From the NCBI GenBank assembly GCA_050292445.1, contig JBNKLQ010000069.1, positions 1 through 24,198 of the forward strand: DNA of 24,198 bases. Direction: 5' to 3'. The notes below the pieces were generated by a model, which saw only the letters and a list, made by a program, of their open reading frames with translations, made no database searches and had not been told where the DNA came from. Positions 15,929-23,691 of the stretch are shown here, piece after piece. The stretch's first letter is position 1. The number at the start of each line of letters is the position of its first letter. The position numbers and the translations under genes were made by a program. The stretch is from Leptofilum sp050292445. Lineage in GTDB: Bacteria > Chloroflexota > Anaerolineae > Promineifilales > Promineifilaceae.

Positions 15929-16828
15929 ATGACTCGCCCAGCTACCTTTGATCCCAATAACCAGACCGCCGCGCTGTTGCCCATCCTGGCCCACATCCAA
16001 TCCCATTTGGATGATGATCTCTCCCTGGCGCAAATGGCCGAAAAGGCAGCGCTGTCACCCTATCATTTTCACCGACTGTTTCACAGCACCATTGGCGAGA
16101 CGCCCAAGCAGTACACACAGCGGCTGCGACTGGAGCGGGCGGCGTTTGATCTGAAAATTCGAGATGCCACCATTTTGGAGATTGCTCTGAATTGGGGCTT
16201 TCAGGCGCCGGAAACATTTACTCGTGCTTTCAAACGCTGGTTTGGCGTGACACCCAAACAGTACCGGGTTTCATACGGCCGTGCCCTGCATCAACAGCGC
16301 ACCACCAACGCCACGCTGCTAAACCAGCTTGCCACTAAAACCAGCTGCTCCCGCGTCACCATCCAAAAATTGAAGCCAATTCCAGTGGCTTTTATCCGCC
16401 ACCTCGGCGCGTATGAAAAGGTAGACACAAGACAATACGACACGCTTATCAACTGGGCTGACGCTCACGGACTGTACACAGGCGATAATCTGCTGCTAGG
16501 CGTGGGACACGATGATCCCAACATTACCCCTACAGAAAAAGTACGCTTTGATATTTGCCTCAGCGTGCCAGAATCCTTTCGCCCAGACGGAAATATTGGC
16601 TTCCAGACAATCTCCGGCGGCCATTTTGCCACGATGACCTACATTGGTCCGCTGGATGCCGGGTTTGACCAGGTATATCACATCTTTTTTCAGCAGCTGG
16701 GACAAATCAAAAATATCGAACTCATCGGCCTGCCGGTGATTGAGATTTACCGCACCACACGCATTAATCCGGCCTATGCTCTGAACGAAACGGATATTTT
16801 TATGCCGGTGCGTGTCAGTAATCAGTGA
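15929..16828 (+). CDS. AraC-family transcriptional regulator with GyrI-like effector domain
   Basis: This 299-residue protein has an N-terminal AraC/XylS DNA-binding domain (about 18-117) with two helix-turn-helix units, including LSLAQMAEKAALSPYHFHR and the conserved ETFTRAFKRWFGVTPKQYR. Residues about 135-299 look like a GyrI/SOB effector-binding domain (IPVAFIRHLGAYEKVDT, GGHFATMTYIGP, YRTT near the end), the layout of Rob/SoxS-related multidrug or small-molecule sensors such as BmrR. It would bind a hydrophobic ligand and activate nearby or distant genes. No ribosome site precedes the ATG, but TATAAT lies six bases upstream, so the message is probably leaderless. Its stop codon falls inside a TAATCAGT-type repeat. 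The BtrH-like gene follows 82 bp downstream. Confidence 0.9.
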   Translation: MTRPATFDPNNQTAALLPILAHIQSHLDDDLSLAQMAEKAALSPYHFHRLFHSTIGETPKQYTQRLRLERAAFDLKIRDATILEIALNWGFQAPETFTRAFKRWFGVTPKQYRVSYGRALHQQRTTNATLLNQLATKTSCSRVTIQKLKPIPVAFIRHLGAYEKVDTRQYDTLINWADAHGLYTGDNLLLGVGHDDPNITPTEKVRFDICLSVPESFRPDGNIGFQTISGGHFATMTYIGPLDAGFDQVYHIFFQQLGQIKNIELIGLPVIEIYRTTRINPAYALNETDIFMPVRVSNQ

Positions 16829-16885
16829 CCTGTGAAACAGTAATCGGTAAGCAGTTAACTGAATACTGACCGACTGATTACTGAC
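16814..16885. repeat. TAATCAGT-type inverted repeat after the AraC-type gene
   Basis: GTCAGTAATCAGT (16814-16826) and its exact complement (16873-16885), 46 bases apart, with further degenerate copies between. The left arm runs into the stop codon of the AraC-type gene. The sequence family is that of 6973-7035. Confidence 0.85.
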
Positions 16886-16910
16886 CTCTGACCCCTAAAA
16901 GGAGAACAGT

Positions 16911-18110
16911 ATGAGCAAGCAAAATTACACACAATTGGGTGGAGTTCACCCGGAAACAGCAACAATGACCAATGTGTTGGCCAACCAGGAGTTTGTCTCG
17001 CCGCATAACGGCCGTCCGCTCAGCGAAGCGATGGTGCTGGGCATTGCGGGTGGGCTGGGCTGCGGCTACATCCTGTGGGAGTTTAAAAAGCATGATGCTG
17101 CCATTTTGGTAATGGGTTTCCAAAACAAGTGGAACTACACCACCGAATTCATGCAAAATTTCTGCGACCGCGTCGGAGTAAAAGCACAATTTTTAGAAAC
17201 GGGCGGGGCTAAAACGGCCGTAAAACAGCTGGATAAGGCTTTGGCAAACGGCCGTTTCCCCATCGCCTGGGTGGATCAGGAAAAGCTACCCTACTTTCAC
17301 CTGCGGCCCATGTACGAGGGCTGTTTCGGTCACTTTGTCACTATCTTTGGTCAGGAAAACGGCCATTATCTGCTGGATGATCGCGCCCAACAGCCACTCA
17401 ACGTAAACAGCGAAAGTTTGAGCCAAGCGCGAGGGCGAATTGGCTCCTATAAAAATCGGCTGCTATTGCTAGAAAGCAACGGGAGTGATTTTGACTTACC
17501 CGCCGCCATCATGGCTGGTTTGGAGGATTGTGTTGACACCCTCAGCCAGAGTTCGCAAACCTTCGCCCTGCCCGTCTACAAAAAATGGGCCAAAATGATG
17601 ACCGACACAAAAAACAAGAAAGGTTGGCCAGTTGTCTTCAAGGAAAAGGTAGGATTGTACAGTACATTACGCTCGTTACACGAAGGCATCAAGCTATTTG
17701 GCACGGCGGGCGGCGGTTTGCGTGGCTTTTATGCCGATTTTCTGGAGGAAGCCACAGAGATTTTGAACCAGCCTGCGCTGGGAGAGGCGGCGGAGCAATA
17801 TCGACAAGTTGCCAGCTTATGGGGCACCTTTGCTGATGCCGTTCTGCCCGATGAGATTGCCCCGCTGAAAGAAACGAAAGCATTGTTGGCCCAAAAATAC
17901 TCTCTTTTCTTAACGCAGGGTACGGAGGCGGATGGTGAGCTGCGCCAGTTGAGTCAGCAGTTGCAAGATATGGAAGTGGAGTTAAACGGCCGTTTCCCCA
18001 TCAGCAATGAAACCATGCACGCCCTTTTCGCCGACATGCAGTCTCACCTGGAAAAAATCTACGCCGCTGAAAAAGAAGCGTTGGCCACGTTAGCTGGGGC
18101 AATAAGCTAA
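16911..18110 (+). CDS. BtrH_N / DUF4872 family protein
   Basis: This 399-residue soluble protein matches the BtrH N-terminal family followed by DUF4872. The N-terminal part (about 10-150) has LSEAMVLGIAGGLGCGY, a segment FPIAWVDQEKLPYF and GHFVTIFGQENGHYLLDD. The C-terminal part holds GGLRGFYADFLEEA and ASLWGTFAD, typical of DUF4872. BtrH itself acts in butirosin biosynthesis as an acyltransferase that joins an acyl-carrier-bound side chain to the aminoglycoside; most relatives have unknown substrates. Here the usual His-Cys near the N-terminus reads His-Pro (HPETATMTN), so the catalytic Cys may be missing. There is an excellent ribosome site (AAAAGGAG, 16897-16904). No biosynthetic genes are nearby. 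The C-terminal 60 residues are helical. The family call is good, the function open. Confidence 0.78.
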   Translation: MSKQNYTQLGGVHPETATMTNVLANQEFVSPHNGRPLSEAMVLGIAGGLGCGYILWEFKKHDAAILVMGFQNKWNYTTEFMQNFCDRVGVKAQFLETGGAKTAVKQLDKALANGRFPIAWVDQEKLPYFHLRPMYEGCFGHFVTIFGQENGHYLLDDRAQQPLNVNSESLSQARGRIGSYKNRLLLLESNGSDFDLPAAIMAGLEDCVDTLSQSSQTFALPVYKKWAKMMTDTKNKKGWPVVFKEKVGLYSTLRSLHEGIKLFGTAGGGLRGFYADFLEEATEILNQPALGEAAEQYRQVASLWGTFADAVLPDEIAPLKETKALLAQKYSLFLTQGTEADGELRQLSQQLQDMEVELNGRFPISNETMHALFADMQSHLEKIYAAEKEALATLAGAIS

Positions 18111-18115
18111 GGGAA

Positions 18116-18165
18116 GACTGGAGATGAGCGATTTACAATCTCCAGTCTCCAATCTCTGATCTCCA
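18116..18165. repeat. GAGATT-type repeat between convergent genes
   Basis: GACTGGAGAT (18116-18125) pairs with ATCTCCAGTC (18138-18147); further ATCTCC units follow to about 18165. It fills the 61-bp gap between the BtrH-like gene and the metalloprotease gene and could slow transcription from both sides, but no T run is present. Confidence 0.75.
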
Positions 18166-18171
18166 CCCCAT

Positions 18172-20871
18172 TTACCGCGCCACAATCGGCAAGTACAGAT
18201 AGAAATAATCACTCAGGTAGACAGCAAAGAAATCCTTGTTCGTGACCACAACCTGATTTTGCACCGCATTGCTGTTCTTCGGCCCTGTATCATTGGGATC
18301 GGTAGCAGTGGCAATGTTGCTGATAGTCAGATTACCCGTAGCCGTGGCGATGGTGACGGCCGGAGAATTAACCGTGACATTGGGACAGTTGTAGGTCTGG
18401 CTGGCGCCAGGGGCCAAAGTCTGTGACGTGCCCAGCGCAGGTGTACAGCCGCTTACGTTGGGTGCGCTTACCTGCACGTTGTTCAAGCTCAGGCTGCTGT
18501 GGCTGTTGGTGACGGTGATGGTGTAGGTGACTTGTTCCCCACTTTCGATGACGGCGGGAACGGCCGTTAACTCCACAGCCAGCGCCAAAGACGGATCGAC
18601 ATCCGCTGTGCAGGTATAACTCATGCTACCGTCTGGACCTATCACTACCGTGTCTACCAGGTCACCGGGAACGCCATTGCAGAGTGGATTCACCAGCGCA
18701 GGATCGAACGTATCAGTTACCGTGGTGTTGTTGGCCGGTCCACCCGCATTCTGCACCGCAATCGTATAGGTGAGCGTCTCCCCAGGGGCCACATTGCCCG
18801 TCGGATTGACGCTCTTGGTCACTGTGAGAGACGGATCGCCTTGAATCGTAAAGTTGGCGTTGGATATGTCGAAAAAGATGTTTGTGGGACAACTGACCCG
18901 CACGCGAGCGCTGCTGGTGTTGATATTGGGCATGAAGATGCTTTGGCTGCCGTCATTGGGAGTGCTTGCAGCCAGCACAGTTGGGTACGTAAAGCCCCCG
19001 TCTGTGGATAGATCGATAGCAACGTTGGCGCAGCTTATGGGAGCAGCAGTTGTCCCCGCCACGTCCCAGGTGATCGTCTGGTTAGCATTACCGGCCAAGA
19101 CAACGGCCGTATTTGGCGATGTCACCTCAAATGGACCGGTGCCGGAAACGGCCGTTACCGTCGTTGAATCATAAGCTACCCCACCCGCAGGCGTTTGATT
19201 ATCCCGCACAGTGAGACGGAAATTCATGGTACGGCCGTAGCTAGGCAAAATCTCTCCCAATGTTTGTGTATTGTTCACAATGTCCGAAACCTGCGGAAAA
19301 GTACGCGACGGAGACGAAGTCGCCGGGAAAGAGCGAAAAATCGGCGCATTGCCTGAGGGCGAATTCGGCGACCCCGCCGGCCCCAGATCAAATTCTTCCC
19401 AATTATAGGTCAATGAAGCTGTACCATCTGGGTCCGAAGCTGAACCAGCTAGCGTGAACGGCGTGTTCAATGGGATGCTGTAACTGGCCCCTGCATCAAC
19501 AGTAGGCGGCGTATTGCCCGTACTGGAAGCTGCCGCGCAGGTGTTACCCAATCCCGCCGTCGTGAAGGAAACAATTTCATCAAAGCTAATGGTGTGGAAA
19601 TAATCATCACTATTGTTTTGCAGATCATCTGAACCACAAATACCTGCATAAGCCATAATTGTTGAGCCGCTGCCAGGTTCATAAGCCGTTGACCCATTCC
19701 GATTTGGGCCACCACATGAGCTAATAACGCTGTTAAATGTGTGGTTTCCGGCAAATTGGTGCCCCATTTCATGCGATACGTAATCTACGTAGAACGGATC
19801 GCCAATAGGCGAGAACCGTCCTGTAACACCTTGAGCTTTTGAGCTGCCACAAACAACCCCTAAACTGGCTATCCCTCCACCTCCGGTGCTAAAAACATGC
19901 CCAATATCATAGTTTGCTGCACCAATGAAGCTGTTTAGCGTGGATTGGTTCTCGCTAAGCATGGCGAAGCCATCATTGTTAGTGTAGGGGTCTGTCGCAC
20001 TGTCTGTATAAACAACTAAATCGTTGTTGGCAACCAGTTGTAAGCTGACAGCCACTTCCCGTTCGTAAATTCCCGTTACGCGATTGATTGCTGTGACGAT
20101 TTCAGCCATTGCTGATGACTTTGTGCCACCGTGGAACTGCGTGTACTCGCCAGTGGCAGCGACAGCCAGCCGATAGGTCCGCAGCGTCCCCCCAGAGCTG
20201 GCAGTGACCCCGGTGATGGCTTCTGGCTTATCGGCCGTTTCGCCTTCCGGTTCTACCACCACATCTGGTTGAAAATCATCGGGCAAGTTGGGGATAAAAT
20301 CATTGGCATAGTAGCTTTGGTAAAGGTCAATGCCTGCCGTGCTGTACGGATCGATAAAGACACGGCCGTTTACCGACAAAATCATCGCGTGGAACCCTTT
20401 TGGTGTCGTGTCCAGTCGAGCGGAAGCCGTGGGATCGTCCAGACCGATACCGGCATAGGTTTGAATCTCCGGGAATTTGGCGGCAAGCTCAGGGTGCATG
20501 ACGGCCGTTTTACTGATTTGGAAACGGCCGTACGTACCATCTGGCAGCGGCAGTGAAAGAATAACCTCACTTGCCTCGGCTCCTGCTGCGCTGTCTGGAG
20601 TTTTCGCCAACAGGGCGTCCAGCTGGCTCCAATCTAAAGAAACAAGCCGGTAAGCCGTCGGCACAATTTGCCGCTCGCCTGTAACACGCAGCACCGCCTC
20701 ATCCACATCCTGCCACAGGTCATCCATTGTTTGCACCCCCACGGAAGCGGCCGTTACGGTTTGTTGACCCCCTGCGGCAGTAAGTATTGCAATGAGCAGG
20801 CTGAGACCTATAAAACACAAGATAAGCCATAAGTTTCTCTGCACATGTTTGGTTTGATTTTTATGATACAT
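18172..20871 (-). CDS. secreted M12B/reprolysin-like zinc metalloprotease with DUF11 modules
   Basis: This 899-residue protein starts with a signal or membrane helix (about 14-35). After a propeptide-like region comes a metzincin protease domain (about 230-450) with the zinc site HEMGHQFAGNH (His 367, Glu 368, His 371, His 377) and a Met-turn (IMAYAG, Met 406). It then has a PKD/Ig-like module (about 465-570), a domain with TITWDVAGT ... FFDISNANFTI that commonly trails these proteases, and one or two DUF11-like repeats (about 680-870). It ends YLYLPIVAR, a tail resembling those on many secreted Chloroflexota proteins. It should cut proteins outside the cell. AGGAG lies eight bases before the ATG. 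It begins 33 bp after the EamA gene, so co-transcription is likely. It contains several ACGGCCGT copies. Confidence 0.9.
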   Translation of the reverse strand: MYHKNQTKHVQRNLWLILCFIGLSLLIAILTAAGGQQTVTAASVGVQTMDDLWQDVDEAVLRVTGERQIVPTAYRLVSLDWSQLDALLAKTPDSAAGAEASEVILSLPLPDGTYGRFQISKTAVMHPELAAKFPEIQTYAGIGLDDPTASARLDTTPKGFHAMILSVNGRVFIDPYSTAGIDLYQSYYANDFIPNLPDDFQPDVVVEPEGETADKPEAITGVTASSGGTLRTYRLAVAATGEYTQFHGGTKSSAMAEIVTAINRVTGIYEREVAVSLQLVANNDLVVYTDSATDPYTNNDGFAMLSENQSTLNSFIGAANYDIGHVFSTGGGGIASLGVVCGSSKAQGVTGRFSPIGDPFYVDYVSHEMGHQFAGNHTFNSVISSCGGPNRNGSTAYEPGSGSTIMAYAGICGSDDLQNNSDDYFHTISFDEIVSFTTAGLGNTCAAASSTGNTPPTVDAGASYSIPLNTPFTLAGSASDPDGTASLTYNWEEFDLGPAGSPNSPSGNAPIFRSFPATSSPSRTFPQVSDIVNNTQTLGEILPSYGRTMNFRLTVRDNQTPAGGVAYDSTTVTAVSGTGPFEVTSPNTAVVLAGNANQTITWDVAGTTAAPISCANVAIDLSTDGGFTYPTVLAASTPNDGSQSIFMPNINTSSARVRVSCPTNIFFDISNANFTIQGDPSLTVTKSVNPTGNVAPGETLTYTIAVQNAGGPANNTTVTDTFDPALVNPLCNGVPGDLVDTVVIGPDGSMSYTCTADVDPSLALAVELTAVPAVIESGEQVTYTITVTNSHSSLSLNNVQVSAPNVSGCTPALGTSQTLAPGASQTYNCPNVTVNSPAVTIATATGNLTISNIATATDPNDTGPKNSNAVQNQVVVTNKDFFAVYLSDYFYLYLPIVAR

Positions 20872-20904
20872 TGTTTAGCTCCTAAAAGATTTCCGATACC
20901 AATT

Positions 20905-21807
20905 TCAGACAGTGGCCCGCTGGTGCCGCCACCAATTGACAATGACAACCCCCAACAAGACGGCCGTTCCACCTAAAAATCCTTGCCATGTGGGTACCTC
21001 GCTAAACAGAAGCAACGACCACAGCACAGCAATCACCGGACTCAACGTCAGCAAAATGGCGTGATGACTCATTTGTAAACGACGCAGTGCCAGATAATAC
21101 AAAACCCGGCTGCACACAACATCCACCGTAGCGACCAGCAGCAGCACCAGCCAGGCAGCACCGCTGGGTTGCTGCCAGCTTCCCTGTCCCGCCAAAAAGA
21201 GCAGCAAAAAGAAACTGGTGCTGCCGACGCGAAACAAAAAGAAGTTAGCAAAATCAATTTCCTGCCCATAACGCTTCACGACAGCGGCATGTAAAGCATA
21301 TAAAAAGGACGACCCCAACACTAGCAGCGACCCGAGACGCAACACATCCCCTGGCTGAAAGCTGATTATAAAAATGCCTAACAAGGCCACGCCCGCTCCC
21401 AGCAGCTCGATCCGATGCAGCCGTTCGCGCAGCCAAAACAGGCCAAACGCCAGGGCAAACAGGATAGAAGTTTGAGCCAGCATCGAAGCCGTACCGGCAT
21501 CCACATAACGCACAGAAGCAAAGCTGAGCGAGGTTGCTGCTGCCACTAAAAAGCCAATGGCCGCAAAAAACCAAATATTTTGGCGCAGCACGCTTAGCTG
21601 AATTTTGCGTCGCCAGGCAAGAAATACGGCCGTTTCCACCGTAGCAAAGCCCAAAACAAACAGCGCCGCCTGTACTGGTGGCAAATAAATGCGCAACAAG
21701 CGGGCAAAAACAAAGTGCAGGCTGTCTAACAAAAGCAGGATGGTGATTACCAGAGGAATATTTTGCAAAAATGGATTTGCGATTTTAGCGGGATCTTGTT
21801 GTACCAT
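20905..21807 (-). CDS. EamA/DMT-superfamily transporter
   Basis: This protein of about 300 residues has ten predicted membrane helices in two halves, as in the EamA (drug/metabolite transporter) family; the pattern ASVRYVDAGTASMLAQTSILFA in half one and the SPVIAVLWSLLLFSEVPTWQ stretch in half two are typical. It would export or import a small metabolite; the substrate cannot be inferred. I place the start at the ATG at 21807; a TTG at 21852 would add 15 residues of non-conserved, hydrophilic sequence and run into the spacer shared with the divergent SDR gene. The ribosome site is weak. The metalloprotease gene follows 33 bp downstream on the same strand. Confidence 0.88.
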   Translation of the reverse strand: MVQQDPAKIANPFLQNIPLVITILLLLDSLHFVFARLLRIYLPPVQAALFVLGFATVETAVFLAWRRKIQLSVLRQNIWFFAAIGFLVAAATSLSFASVRYVDAGTASMLAQTSILFALAFGLFWLRERLHRIELLGAGVALLGIFIISFQPGDVLRLGSLLVLGSSFLYALHAAVVKRYGQEIDFANFFLFRVGSTSFFLLLFLAGQGSWQQPSGAAWLVLLLVATVDVVCSRVLYYLALRRLQMSHHAILLTLSPVIAVLWSLLLFSEVPTWQGFLGGTAVLLGVVIVNWWRHQRATV

Positions 21808-21872
21808 TGCGGGGAAAGTGTAGCCGTTGGCAAAACGGCCGTCAACCAACAAAAGGTCAAAGGGGTTTAACG

Positions 21873-22664
21873 ATGATGAATTGGCAACCAGACATGCTTC
21901 AGGGGCAAACGGCCGTTATCACTGGTGTTAGCCGTAAAATTGGCATTGGGGCCGCCATTGCCCACGCCCTGGCAGAAGTGGGCTGCAACATTTTTACGAC
22001 CTATTTTCGGCCGTATGACGCTACGATGCCCTGGGGGAGCCAGGACAATGAAGCATTAGAAATTATTGGTGACCTGCAAAAAATGGGGGTCGATGCCGCC
22101 GGTCTGGAGCTGGATTTAAGCCAGCCAACCGCCCCGGCAAAGCTGTTTGCCGTAGTGCAAGAGCAATTTGGGCAAGCCAATATTTTGGTCAACAACGCCG
22201 CCTACTCCACCAGTGAAAACATTTACACGCTTACAGCAAAGTCGTTGGATAATCATTATGCAGTGAACATGCGCGGCATGGCGCTGCTGTGCCAACAATT
22301 TGTGCAACAGTTTGGTGAGGGGATATGGGTGGAGAACGGCCGTATCATCAACATTAGTTCTGGGCAAAGCTTTGGCCCCATGCCAGATGAGCTGGCCTAC
22401 GCTGCCAGCAAAGGAGCCGTCGAAGCGTTCAGCCTCAGCCTAAGCGCCGAACTGGCCAGCCGGGGCATCACCATCAACGCCATCGACCCCGGCATTACCG
22501 ACACGGGCTGGATTCCCGACGATTTGCGGCAAACATTTGTAGCCCAGGCCCCTATGCGGCGCATCGGCACACCGGAAGATGCTGCCCGCCTGGTGCGCTT
22601 CCTGGCTTCGCCAGAAGCGGGTTGGATTACCGGCCAGCTCATTCGCTCGCGGGGGGGTCTATAG
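21873..22664 (+). CDS. short-chain dehydrogenase/reductase
   Basis: This 263-residue SDR has the variant cofactor loop TGVSRKIGIG (17-26), seen in a subgroup of FabG-like reductases, then NNAAYS, a Ser in INISSG, and YAASKGA with the catalytic Tyr near 176 and Lys four residues later. The C-terminal LASPEAGWITGQ is also typical. It is a probable NAD(P)-dependent oxidoreductase of unknown substrate. The ATG at 21873 has AAAGGGG about 8 bases upstream; an ATG follows at 21876. The gene is divergent from the EamA transporter, with 65 bp between them, and its last 26 bp overlap the end of the convergent VOC gene. It is only distantly similar to the SDR at 14118. Confidence 0.92.
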   Translation: MMNWQPDMLQGQTAVITGVSRKIGIGAAIAHALAEVGCNIFTTYFRPYDATMPWGSQDNEALEIIGDLQKMGVDAAGLELDLSQPTAPAKLFAVVQEQFGQANILVNNAAYSTSENIYTLTAKSLDNHYAVNMRGMALLCQQFVQQFGEGIWVENGRIINISSGQSFGPMPDELAYAASKGAVEAFSLSLSAELASRGITINAIDPGITDTGWIPDDLRQTFVAQAPMRRIGTPEDAARLVRFLASPEAGWITGQLIRSRGGL

Positions 22665-23055
22665 GGCAATACATATCAATCCGCACATCAAATGGATCGT
22701 CCACGCAGGCAAAGCGCATCGGCACATACATCTCCGTATCTTCCGGTTTCATGCACGCTTTTGCCCCGGCCGCCAAAAACGCCTCATACATCCGGTCCAC
22801 CTCGCCCGGTTCAGCCAACTGAATGGCAAACTCAGCATTACGCGGATTACTCTCCTTCACCGTGCCAATCTTGCTTTCAAACAGCGTGAGCCACGTCGCG
22901 CCTAATTCCCAACCGTAATGCGGCCCTTTTTCGTAAATCCAGTCTGGTGGCCCAAGAATCTTGGTATAAAACGCTACGGCTTCTGCCAAATTCAAAAAGT
23001 ACAGTGAAACAAAGTTCAAATCGACAACTTTGAATGGTTTTCTGTTTTCTGCCAT
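22639..23055 (-). CDS. VOC-superfamily (glyoxalase/bleomycin-resistance-like) protein
   Basis: This protein of about 138 residues has the VOC pattern: LNFVSLYFLNLAEAVAFYTKILG at the start, WELGATWLTLFE in the middle, and a second half with VDRMYEAFLAAGAK and DPFDVRIDMYCP. VOC proteins are metal-dependent enzymes or ligand binders; the usual final Glu ligand is not evident here, so a binding role is possible. The ATG at 23055 has GAGGG just upstream; a longer reading from 23106 overlaps the DinB gene and adds non-family residues. It lies 31 bp after the DinB gene in the same direction and overlaps the end of the convergent SDR by 26 bp. Confidence 0.83.
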   Translation of the reverse strand: MAENRKPFKVVDLNFVSLYFLNLAEAVAFYTKILGPPDWIYEKGPHYGWELGATWLTLFESKIGTVKESNPRNAEFAIQLAEPGEVDRMYEAFLAAGAKACMKPEDTEMYVPMRFACVDDPFDVRIDMYCPIDPPASE

Positions 23056-23086
23056 TTTTCCCTCGCCTGGATGGTAAATAAATCGT

Positions 23087-23569
23087 TTACCCCACAATGC
23101 GGTCATTAGTGCCAGCTAGCTGCCGCAAGATTTCTAGCTGACCGGTATGATATGTTTCGTGCCAATGCAGGCCATTGATGCGGTCACCCACCGTCAGGTT
23201 ATTTTCTTCATTGTAAATGGCGGTGAGCGCTTCTGGTTCAATGCTATTCAGAGCTGCCTCGATTTTTCCCTGCGAGGTTTGTACTGCTTCCAATAAACGC
23301 TGGCTGTGAACGGCCGTTTCCGCCCCCACCACCGGATCAGACCCGCGCACATACCGGGCCACCTCGTCCTCGCTAAACTGCGGCTCTTCACCGAGCAAAA
23401 CCAGCACCTTGTCCCGATTGGTCACGATGTGTCCTAAGATCCAGTTGAAACAGTTGCCCCGGAACGGCAGTTGCAGCAGCATCTGCTCGTGGCTTAGGCC
23501 TTCTGCCTGCTTGTTGATGAGCCAGGTGGTTGTTTGAAATGATTGAATTAATTTTTGTGCATTTGGCAT
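23087..23569 (-). CDS. DinB-like (DUF1572/DinB_2) metal-binding protein
   Basis: This 160-residue four-helix protein carries the DinB-superfamily metal triad: His 47 in LGHIV, and His 137 and His 141 in HWHETYHTGQLEILRQLAG. Related proteins include bacillithiol/mycothiol-dependent transferases and many of unknown role, so thiol transfer or detoxification is a possibility only. The ATG has a strong ribosome site (GAGGAGG, 6-7 bases upstream). It is followed 31 bp later by a VOC gene and preceded by another VOC gene, a grouping that fits a small detoxification or resistance operon (inference). A perfect 22-bp palindrome sits 22 bp before the ATG. Confidence 0.88.
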   Translation of the reverse strand: MPNAQKLIQSFQTTTWLINKQAEGLSHEQMLLQLPFRGNCFNWILGHIVTNRDKVLVLLGEEPQFSEDEVARYVRGSDPVVGAETAVHSQRLLEAVQTSQGKIEAALNSIEPEALTAIYNEENNLTVGDRINGLHWHETYHTGQLEILRQLAGTNDRIVG

Positions 23570-23590
23570 GATTGCCTCCTCTTACCAGTA

Positions 23591-23612
23591 GGTCAATTTT
23601 TAAAAATTGACC
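23591..23612. promoter_or_regulatory. perfect 22-bp palindrome, candidate operator
   Basis: Two exact 11-bp half sites (GGTCAATTTTT and its complement) without spacer, 22 bp upstream of the DinB start and in the 122-bp gap after the VOC gene. No T run follows on the minus strand outside the palindrome, so a dimeric regulator site is more likely than a terminator. Confidence 0.5.
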
Positions 23613-23691
23613 AACGGACTTCTACCCAAACGACGAACAACCTACCCAAAAATCGACATCTCTCACTATTCTCTTTTGCTCTGCGGCAAAA

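Noticed and set aside
21808..21852. Longer N-termini for the EamA and second SDR genes
   Set aside because: Both would use TTG starts in the shared 65-bp divergent gap and add residues outside the family; ATG starts at 21807 and 21873 are better.
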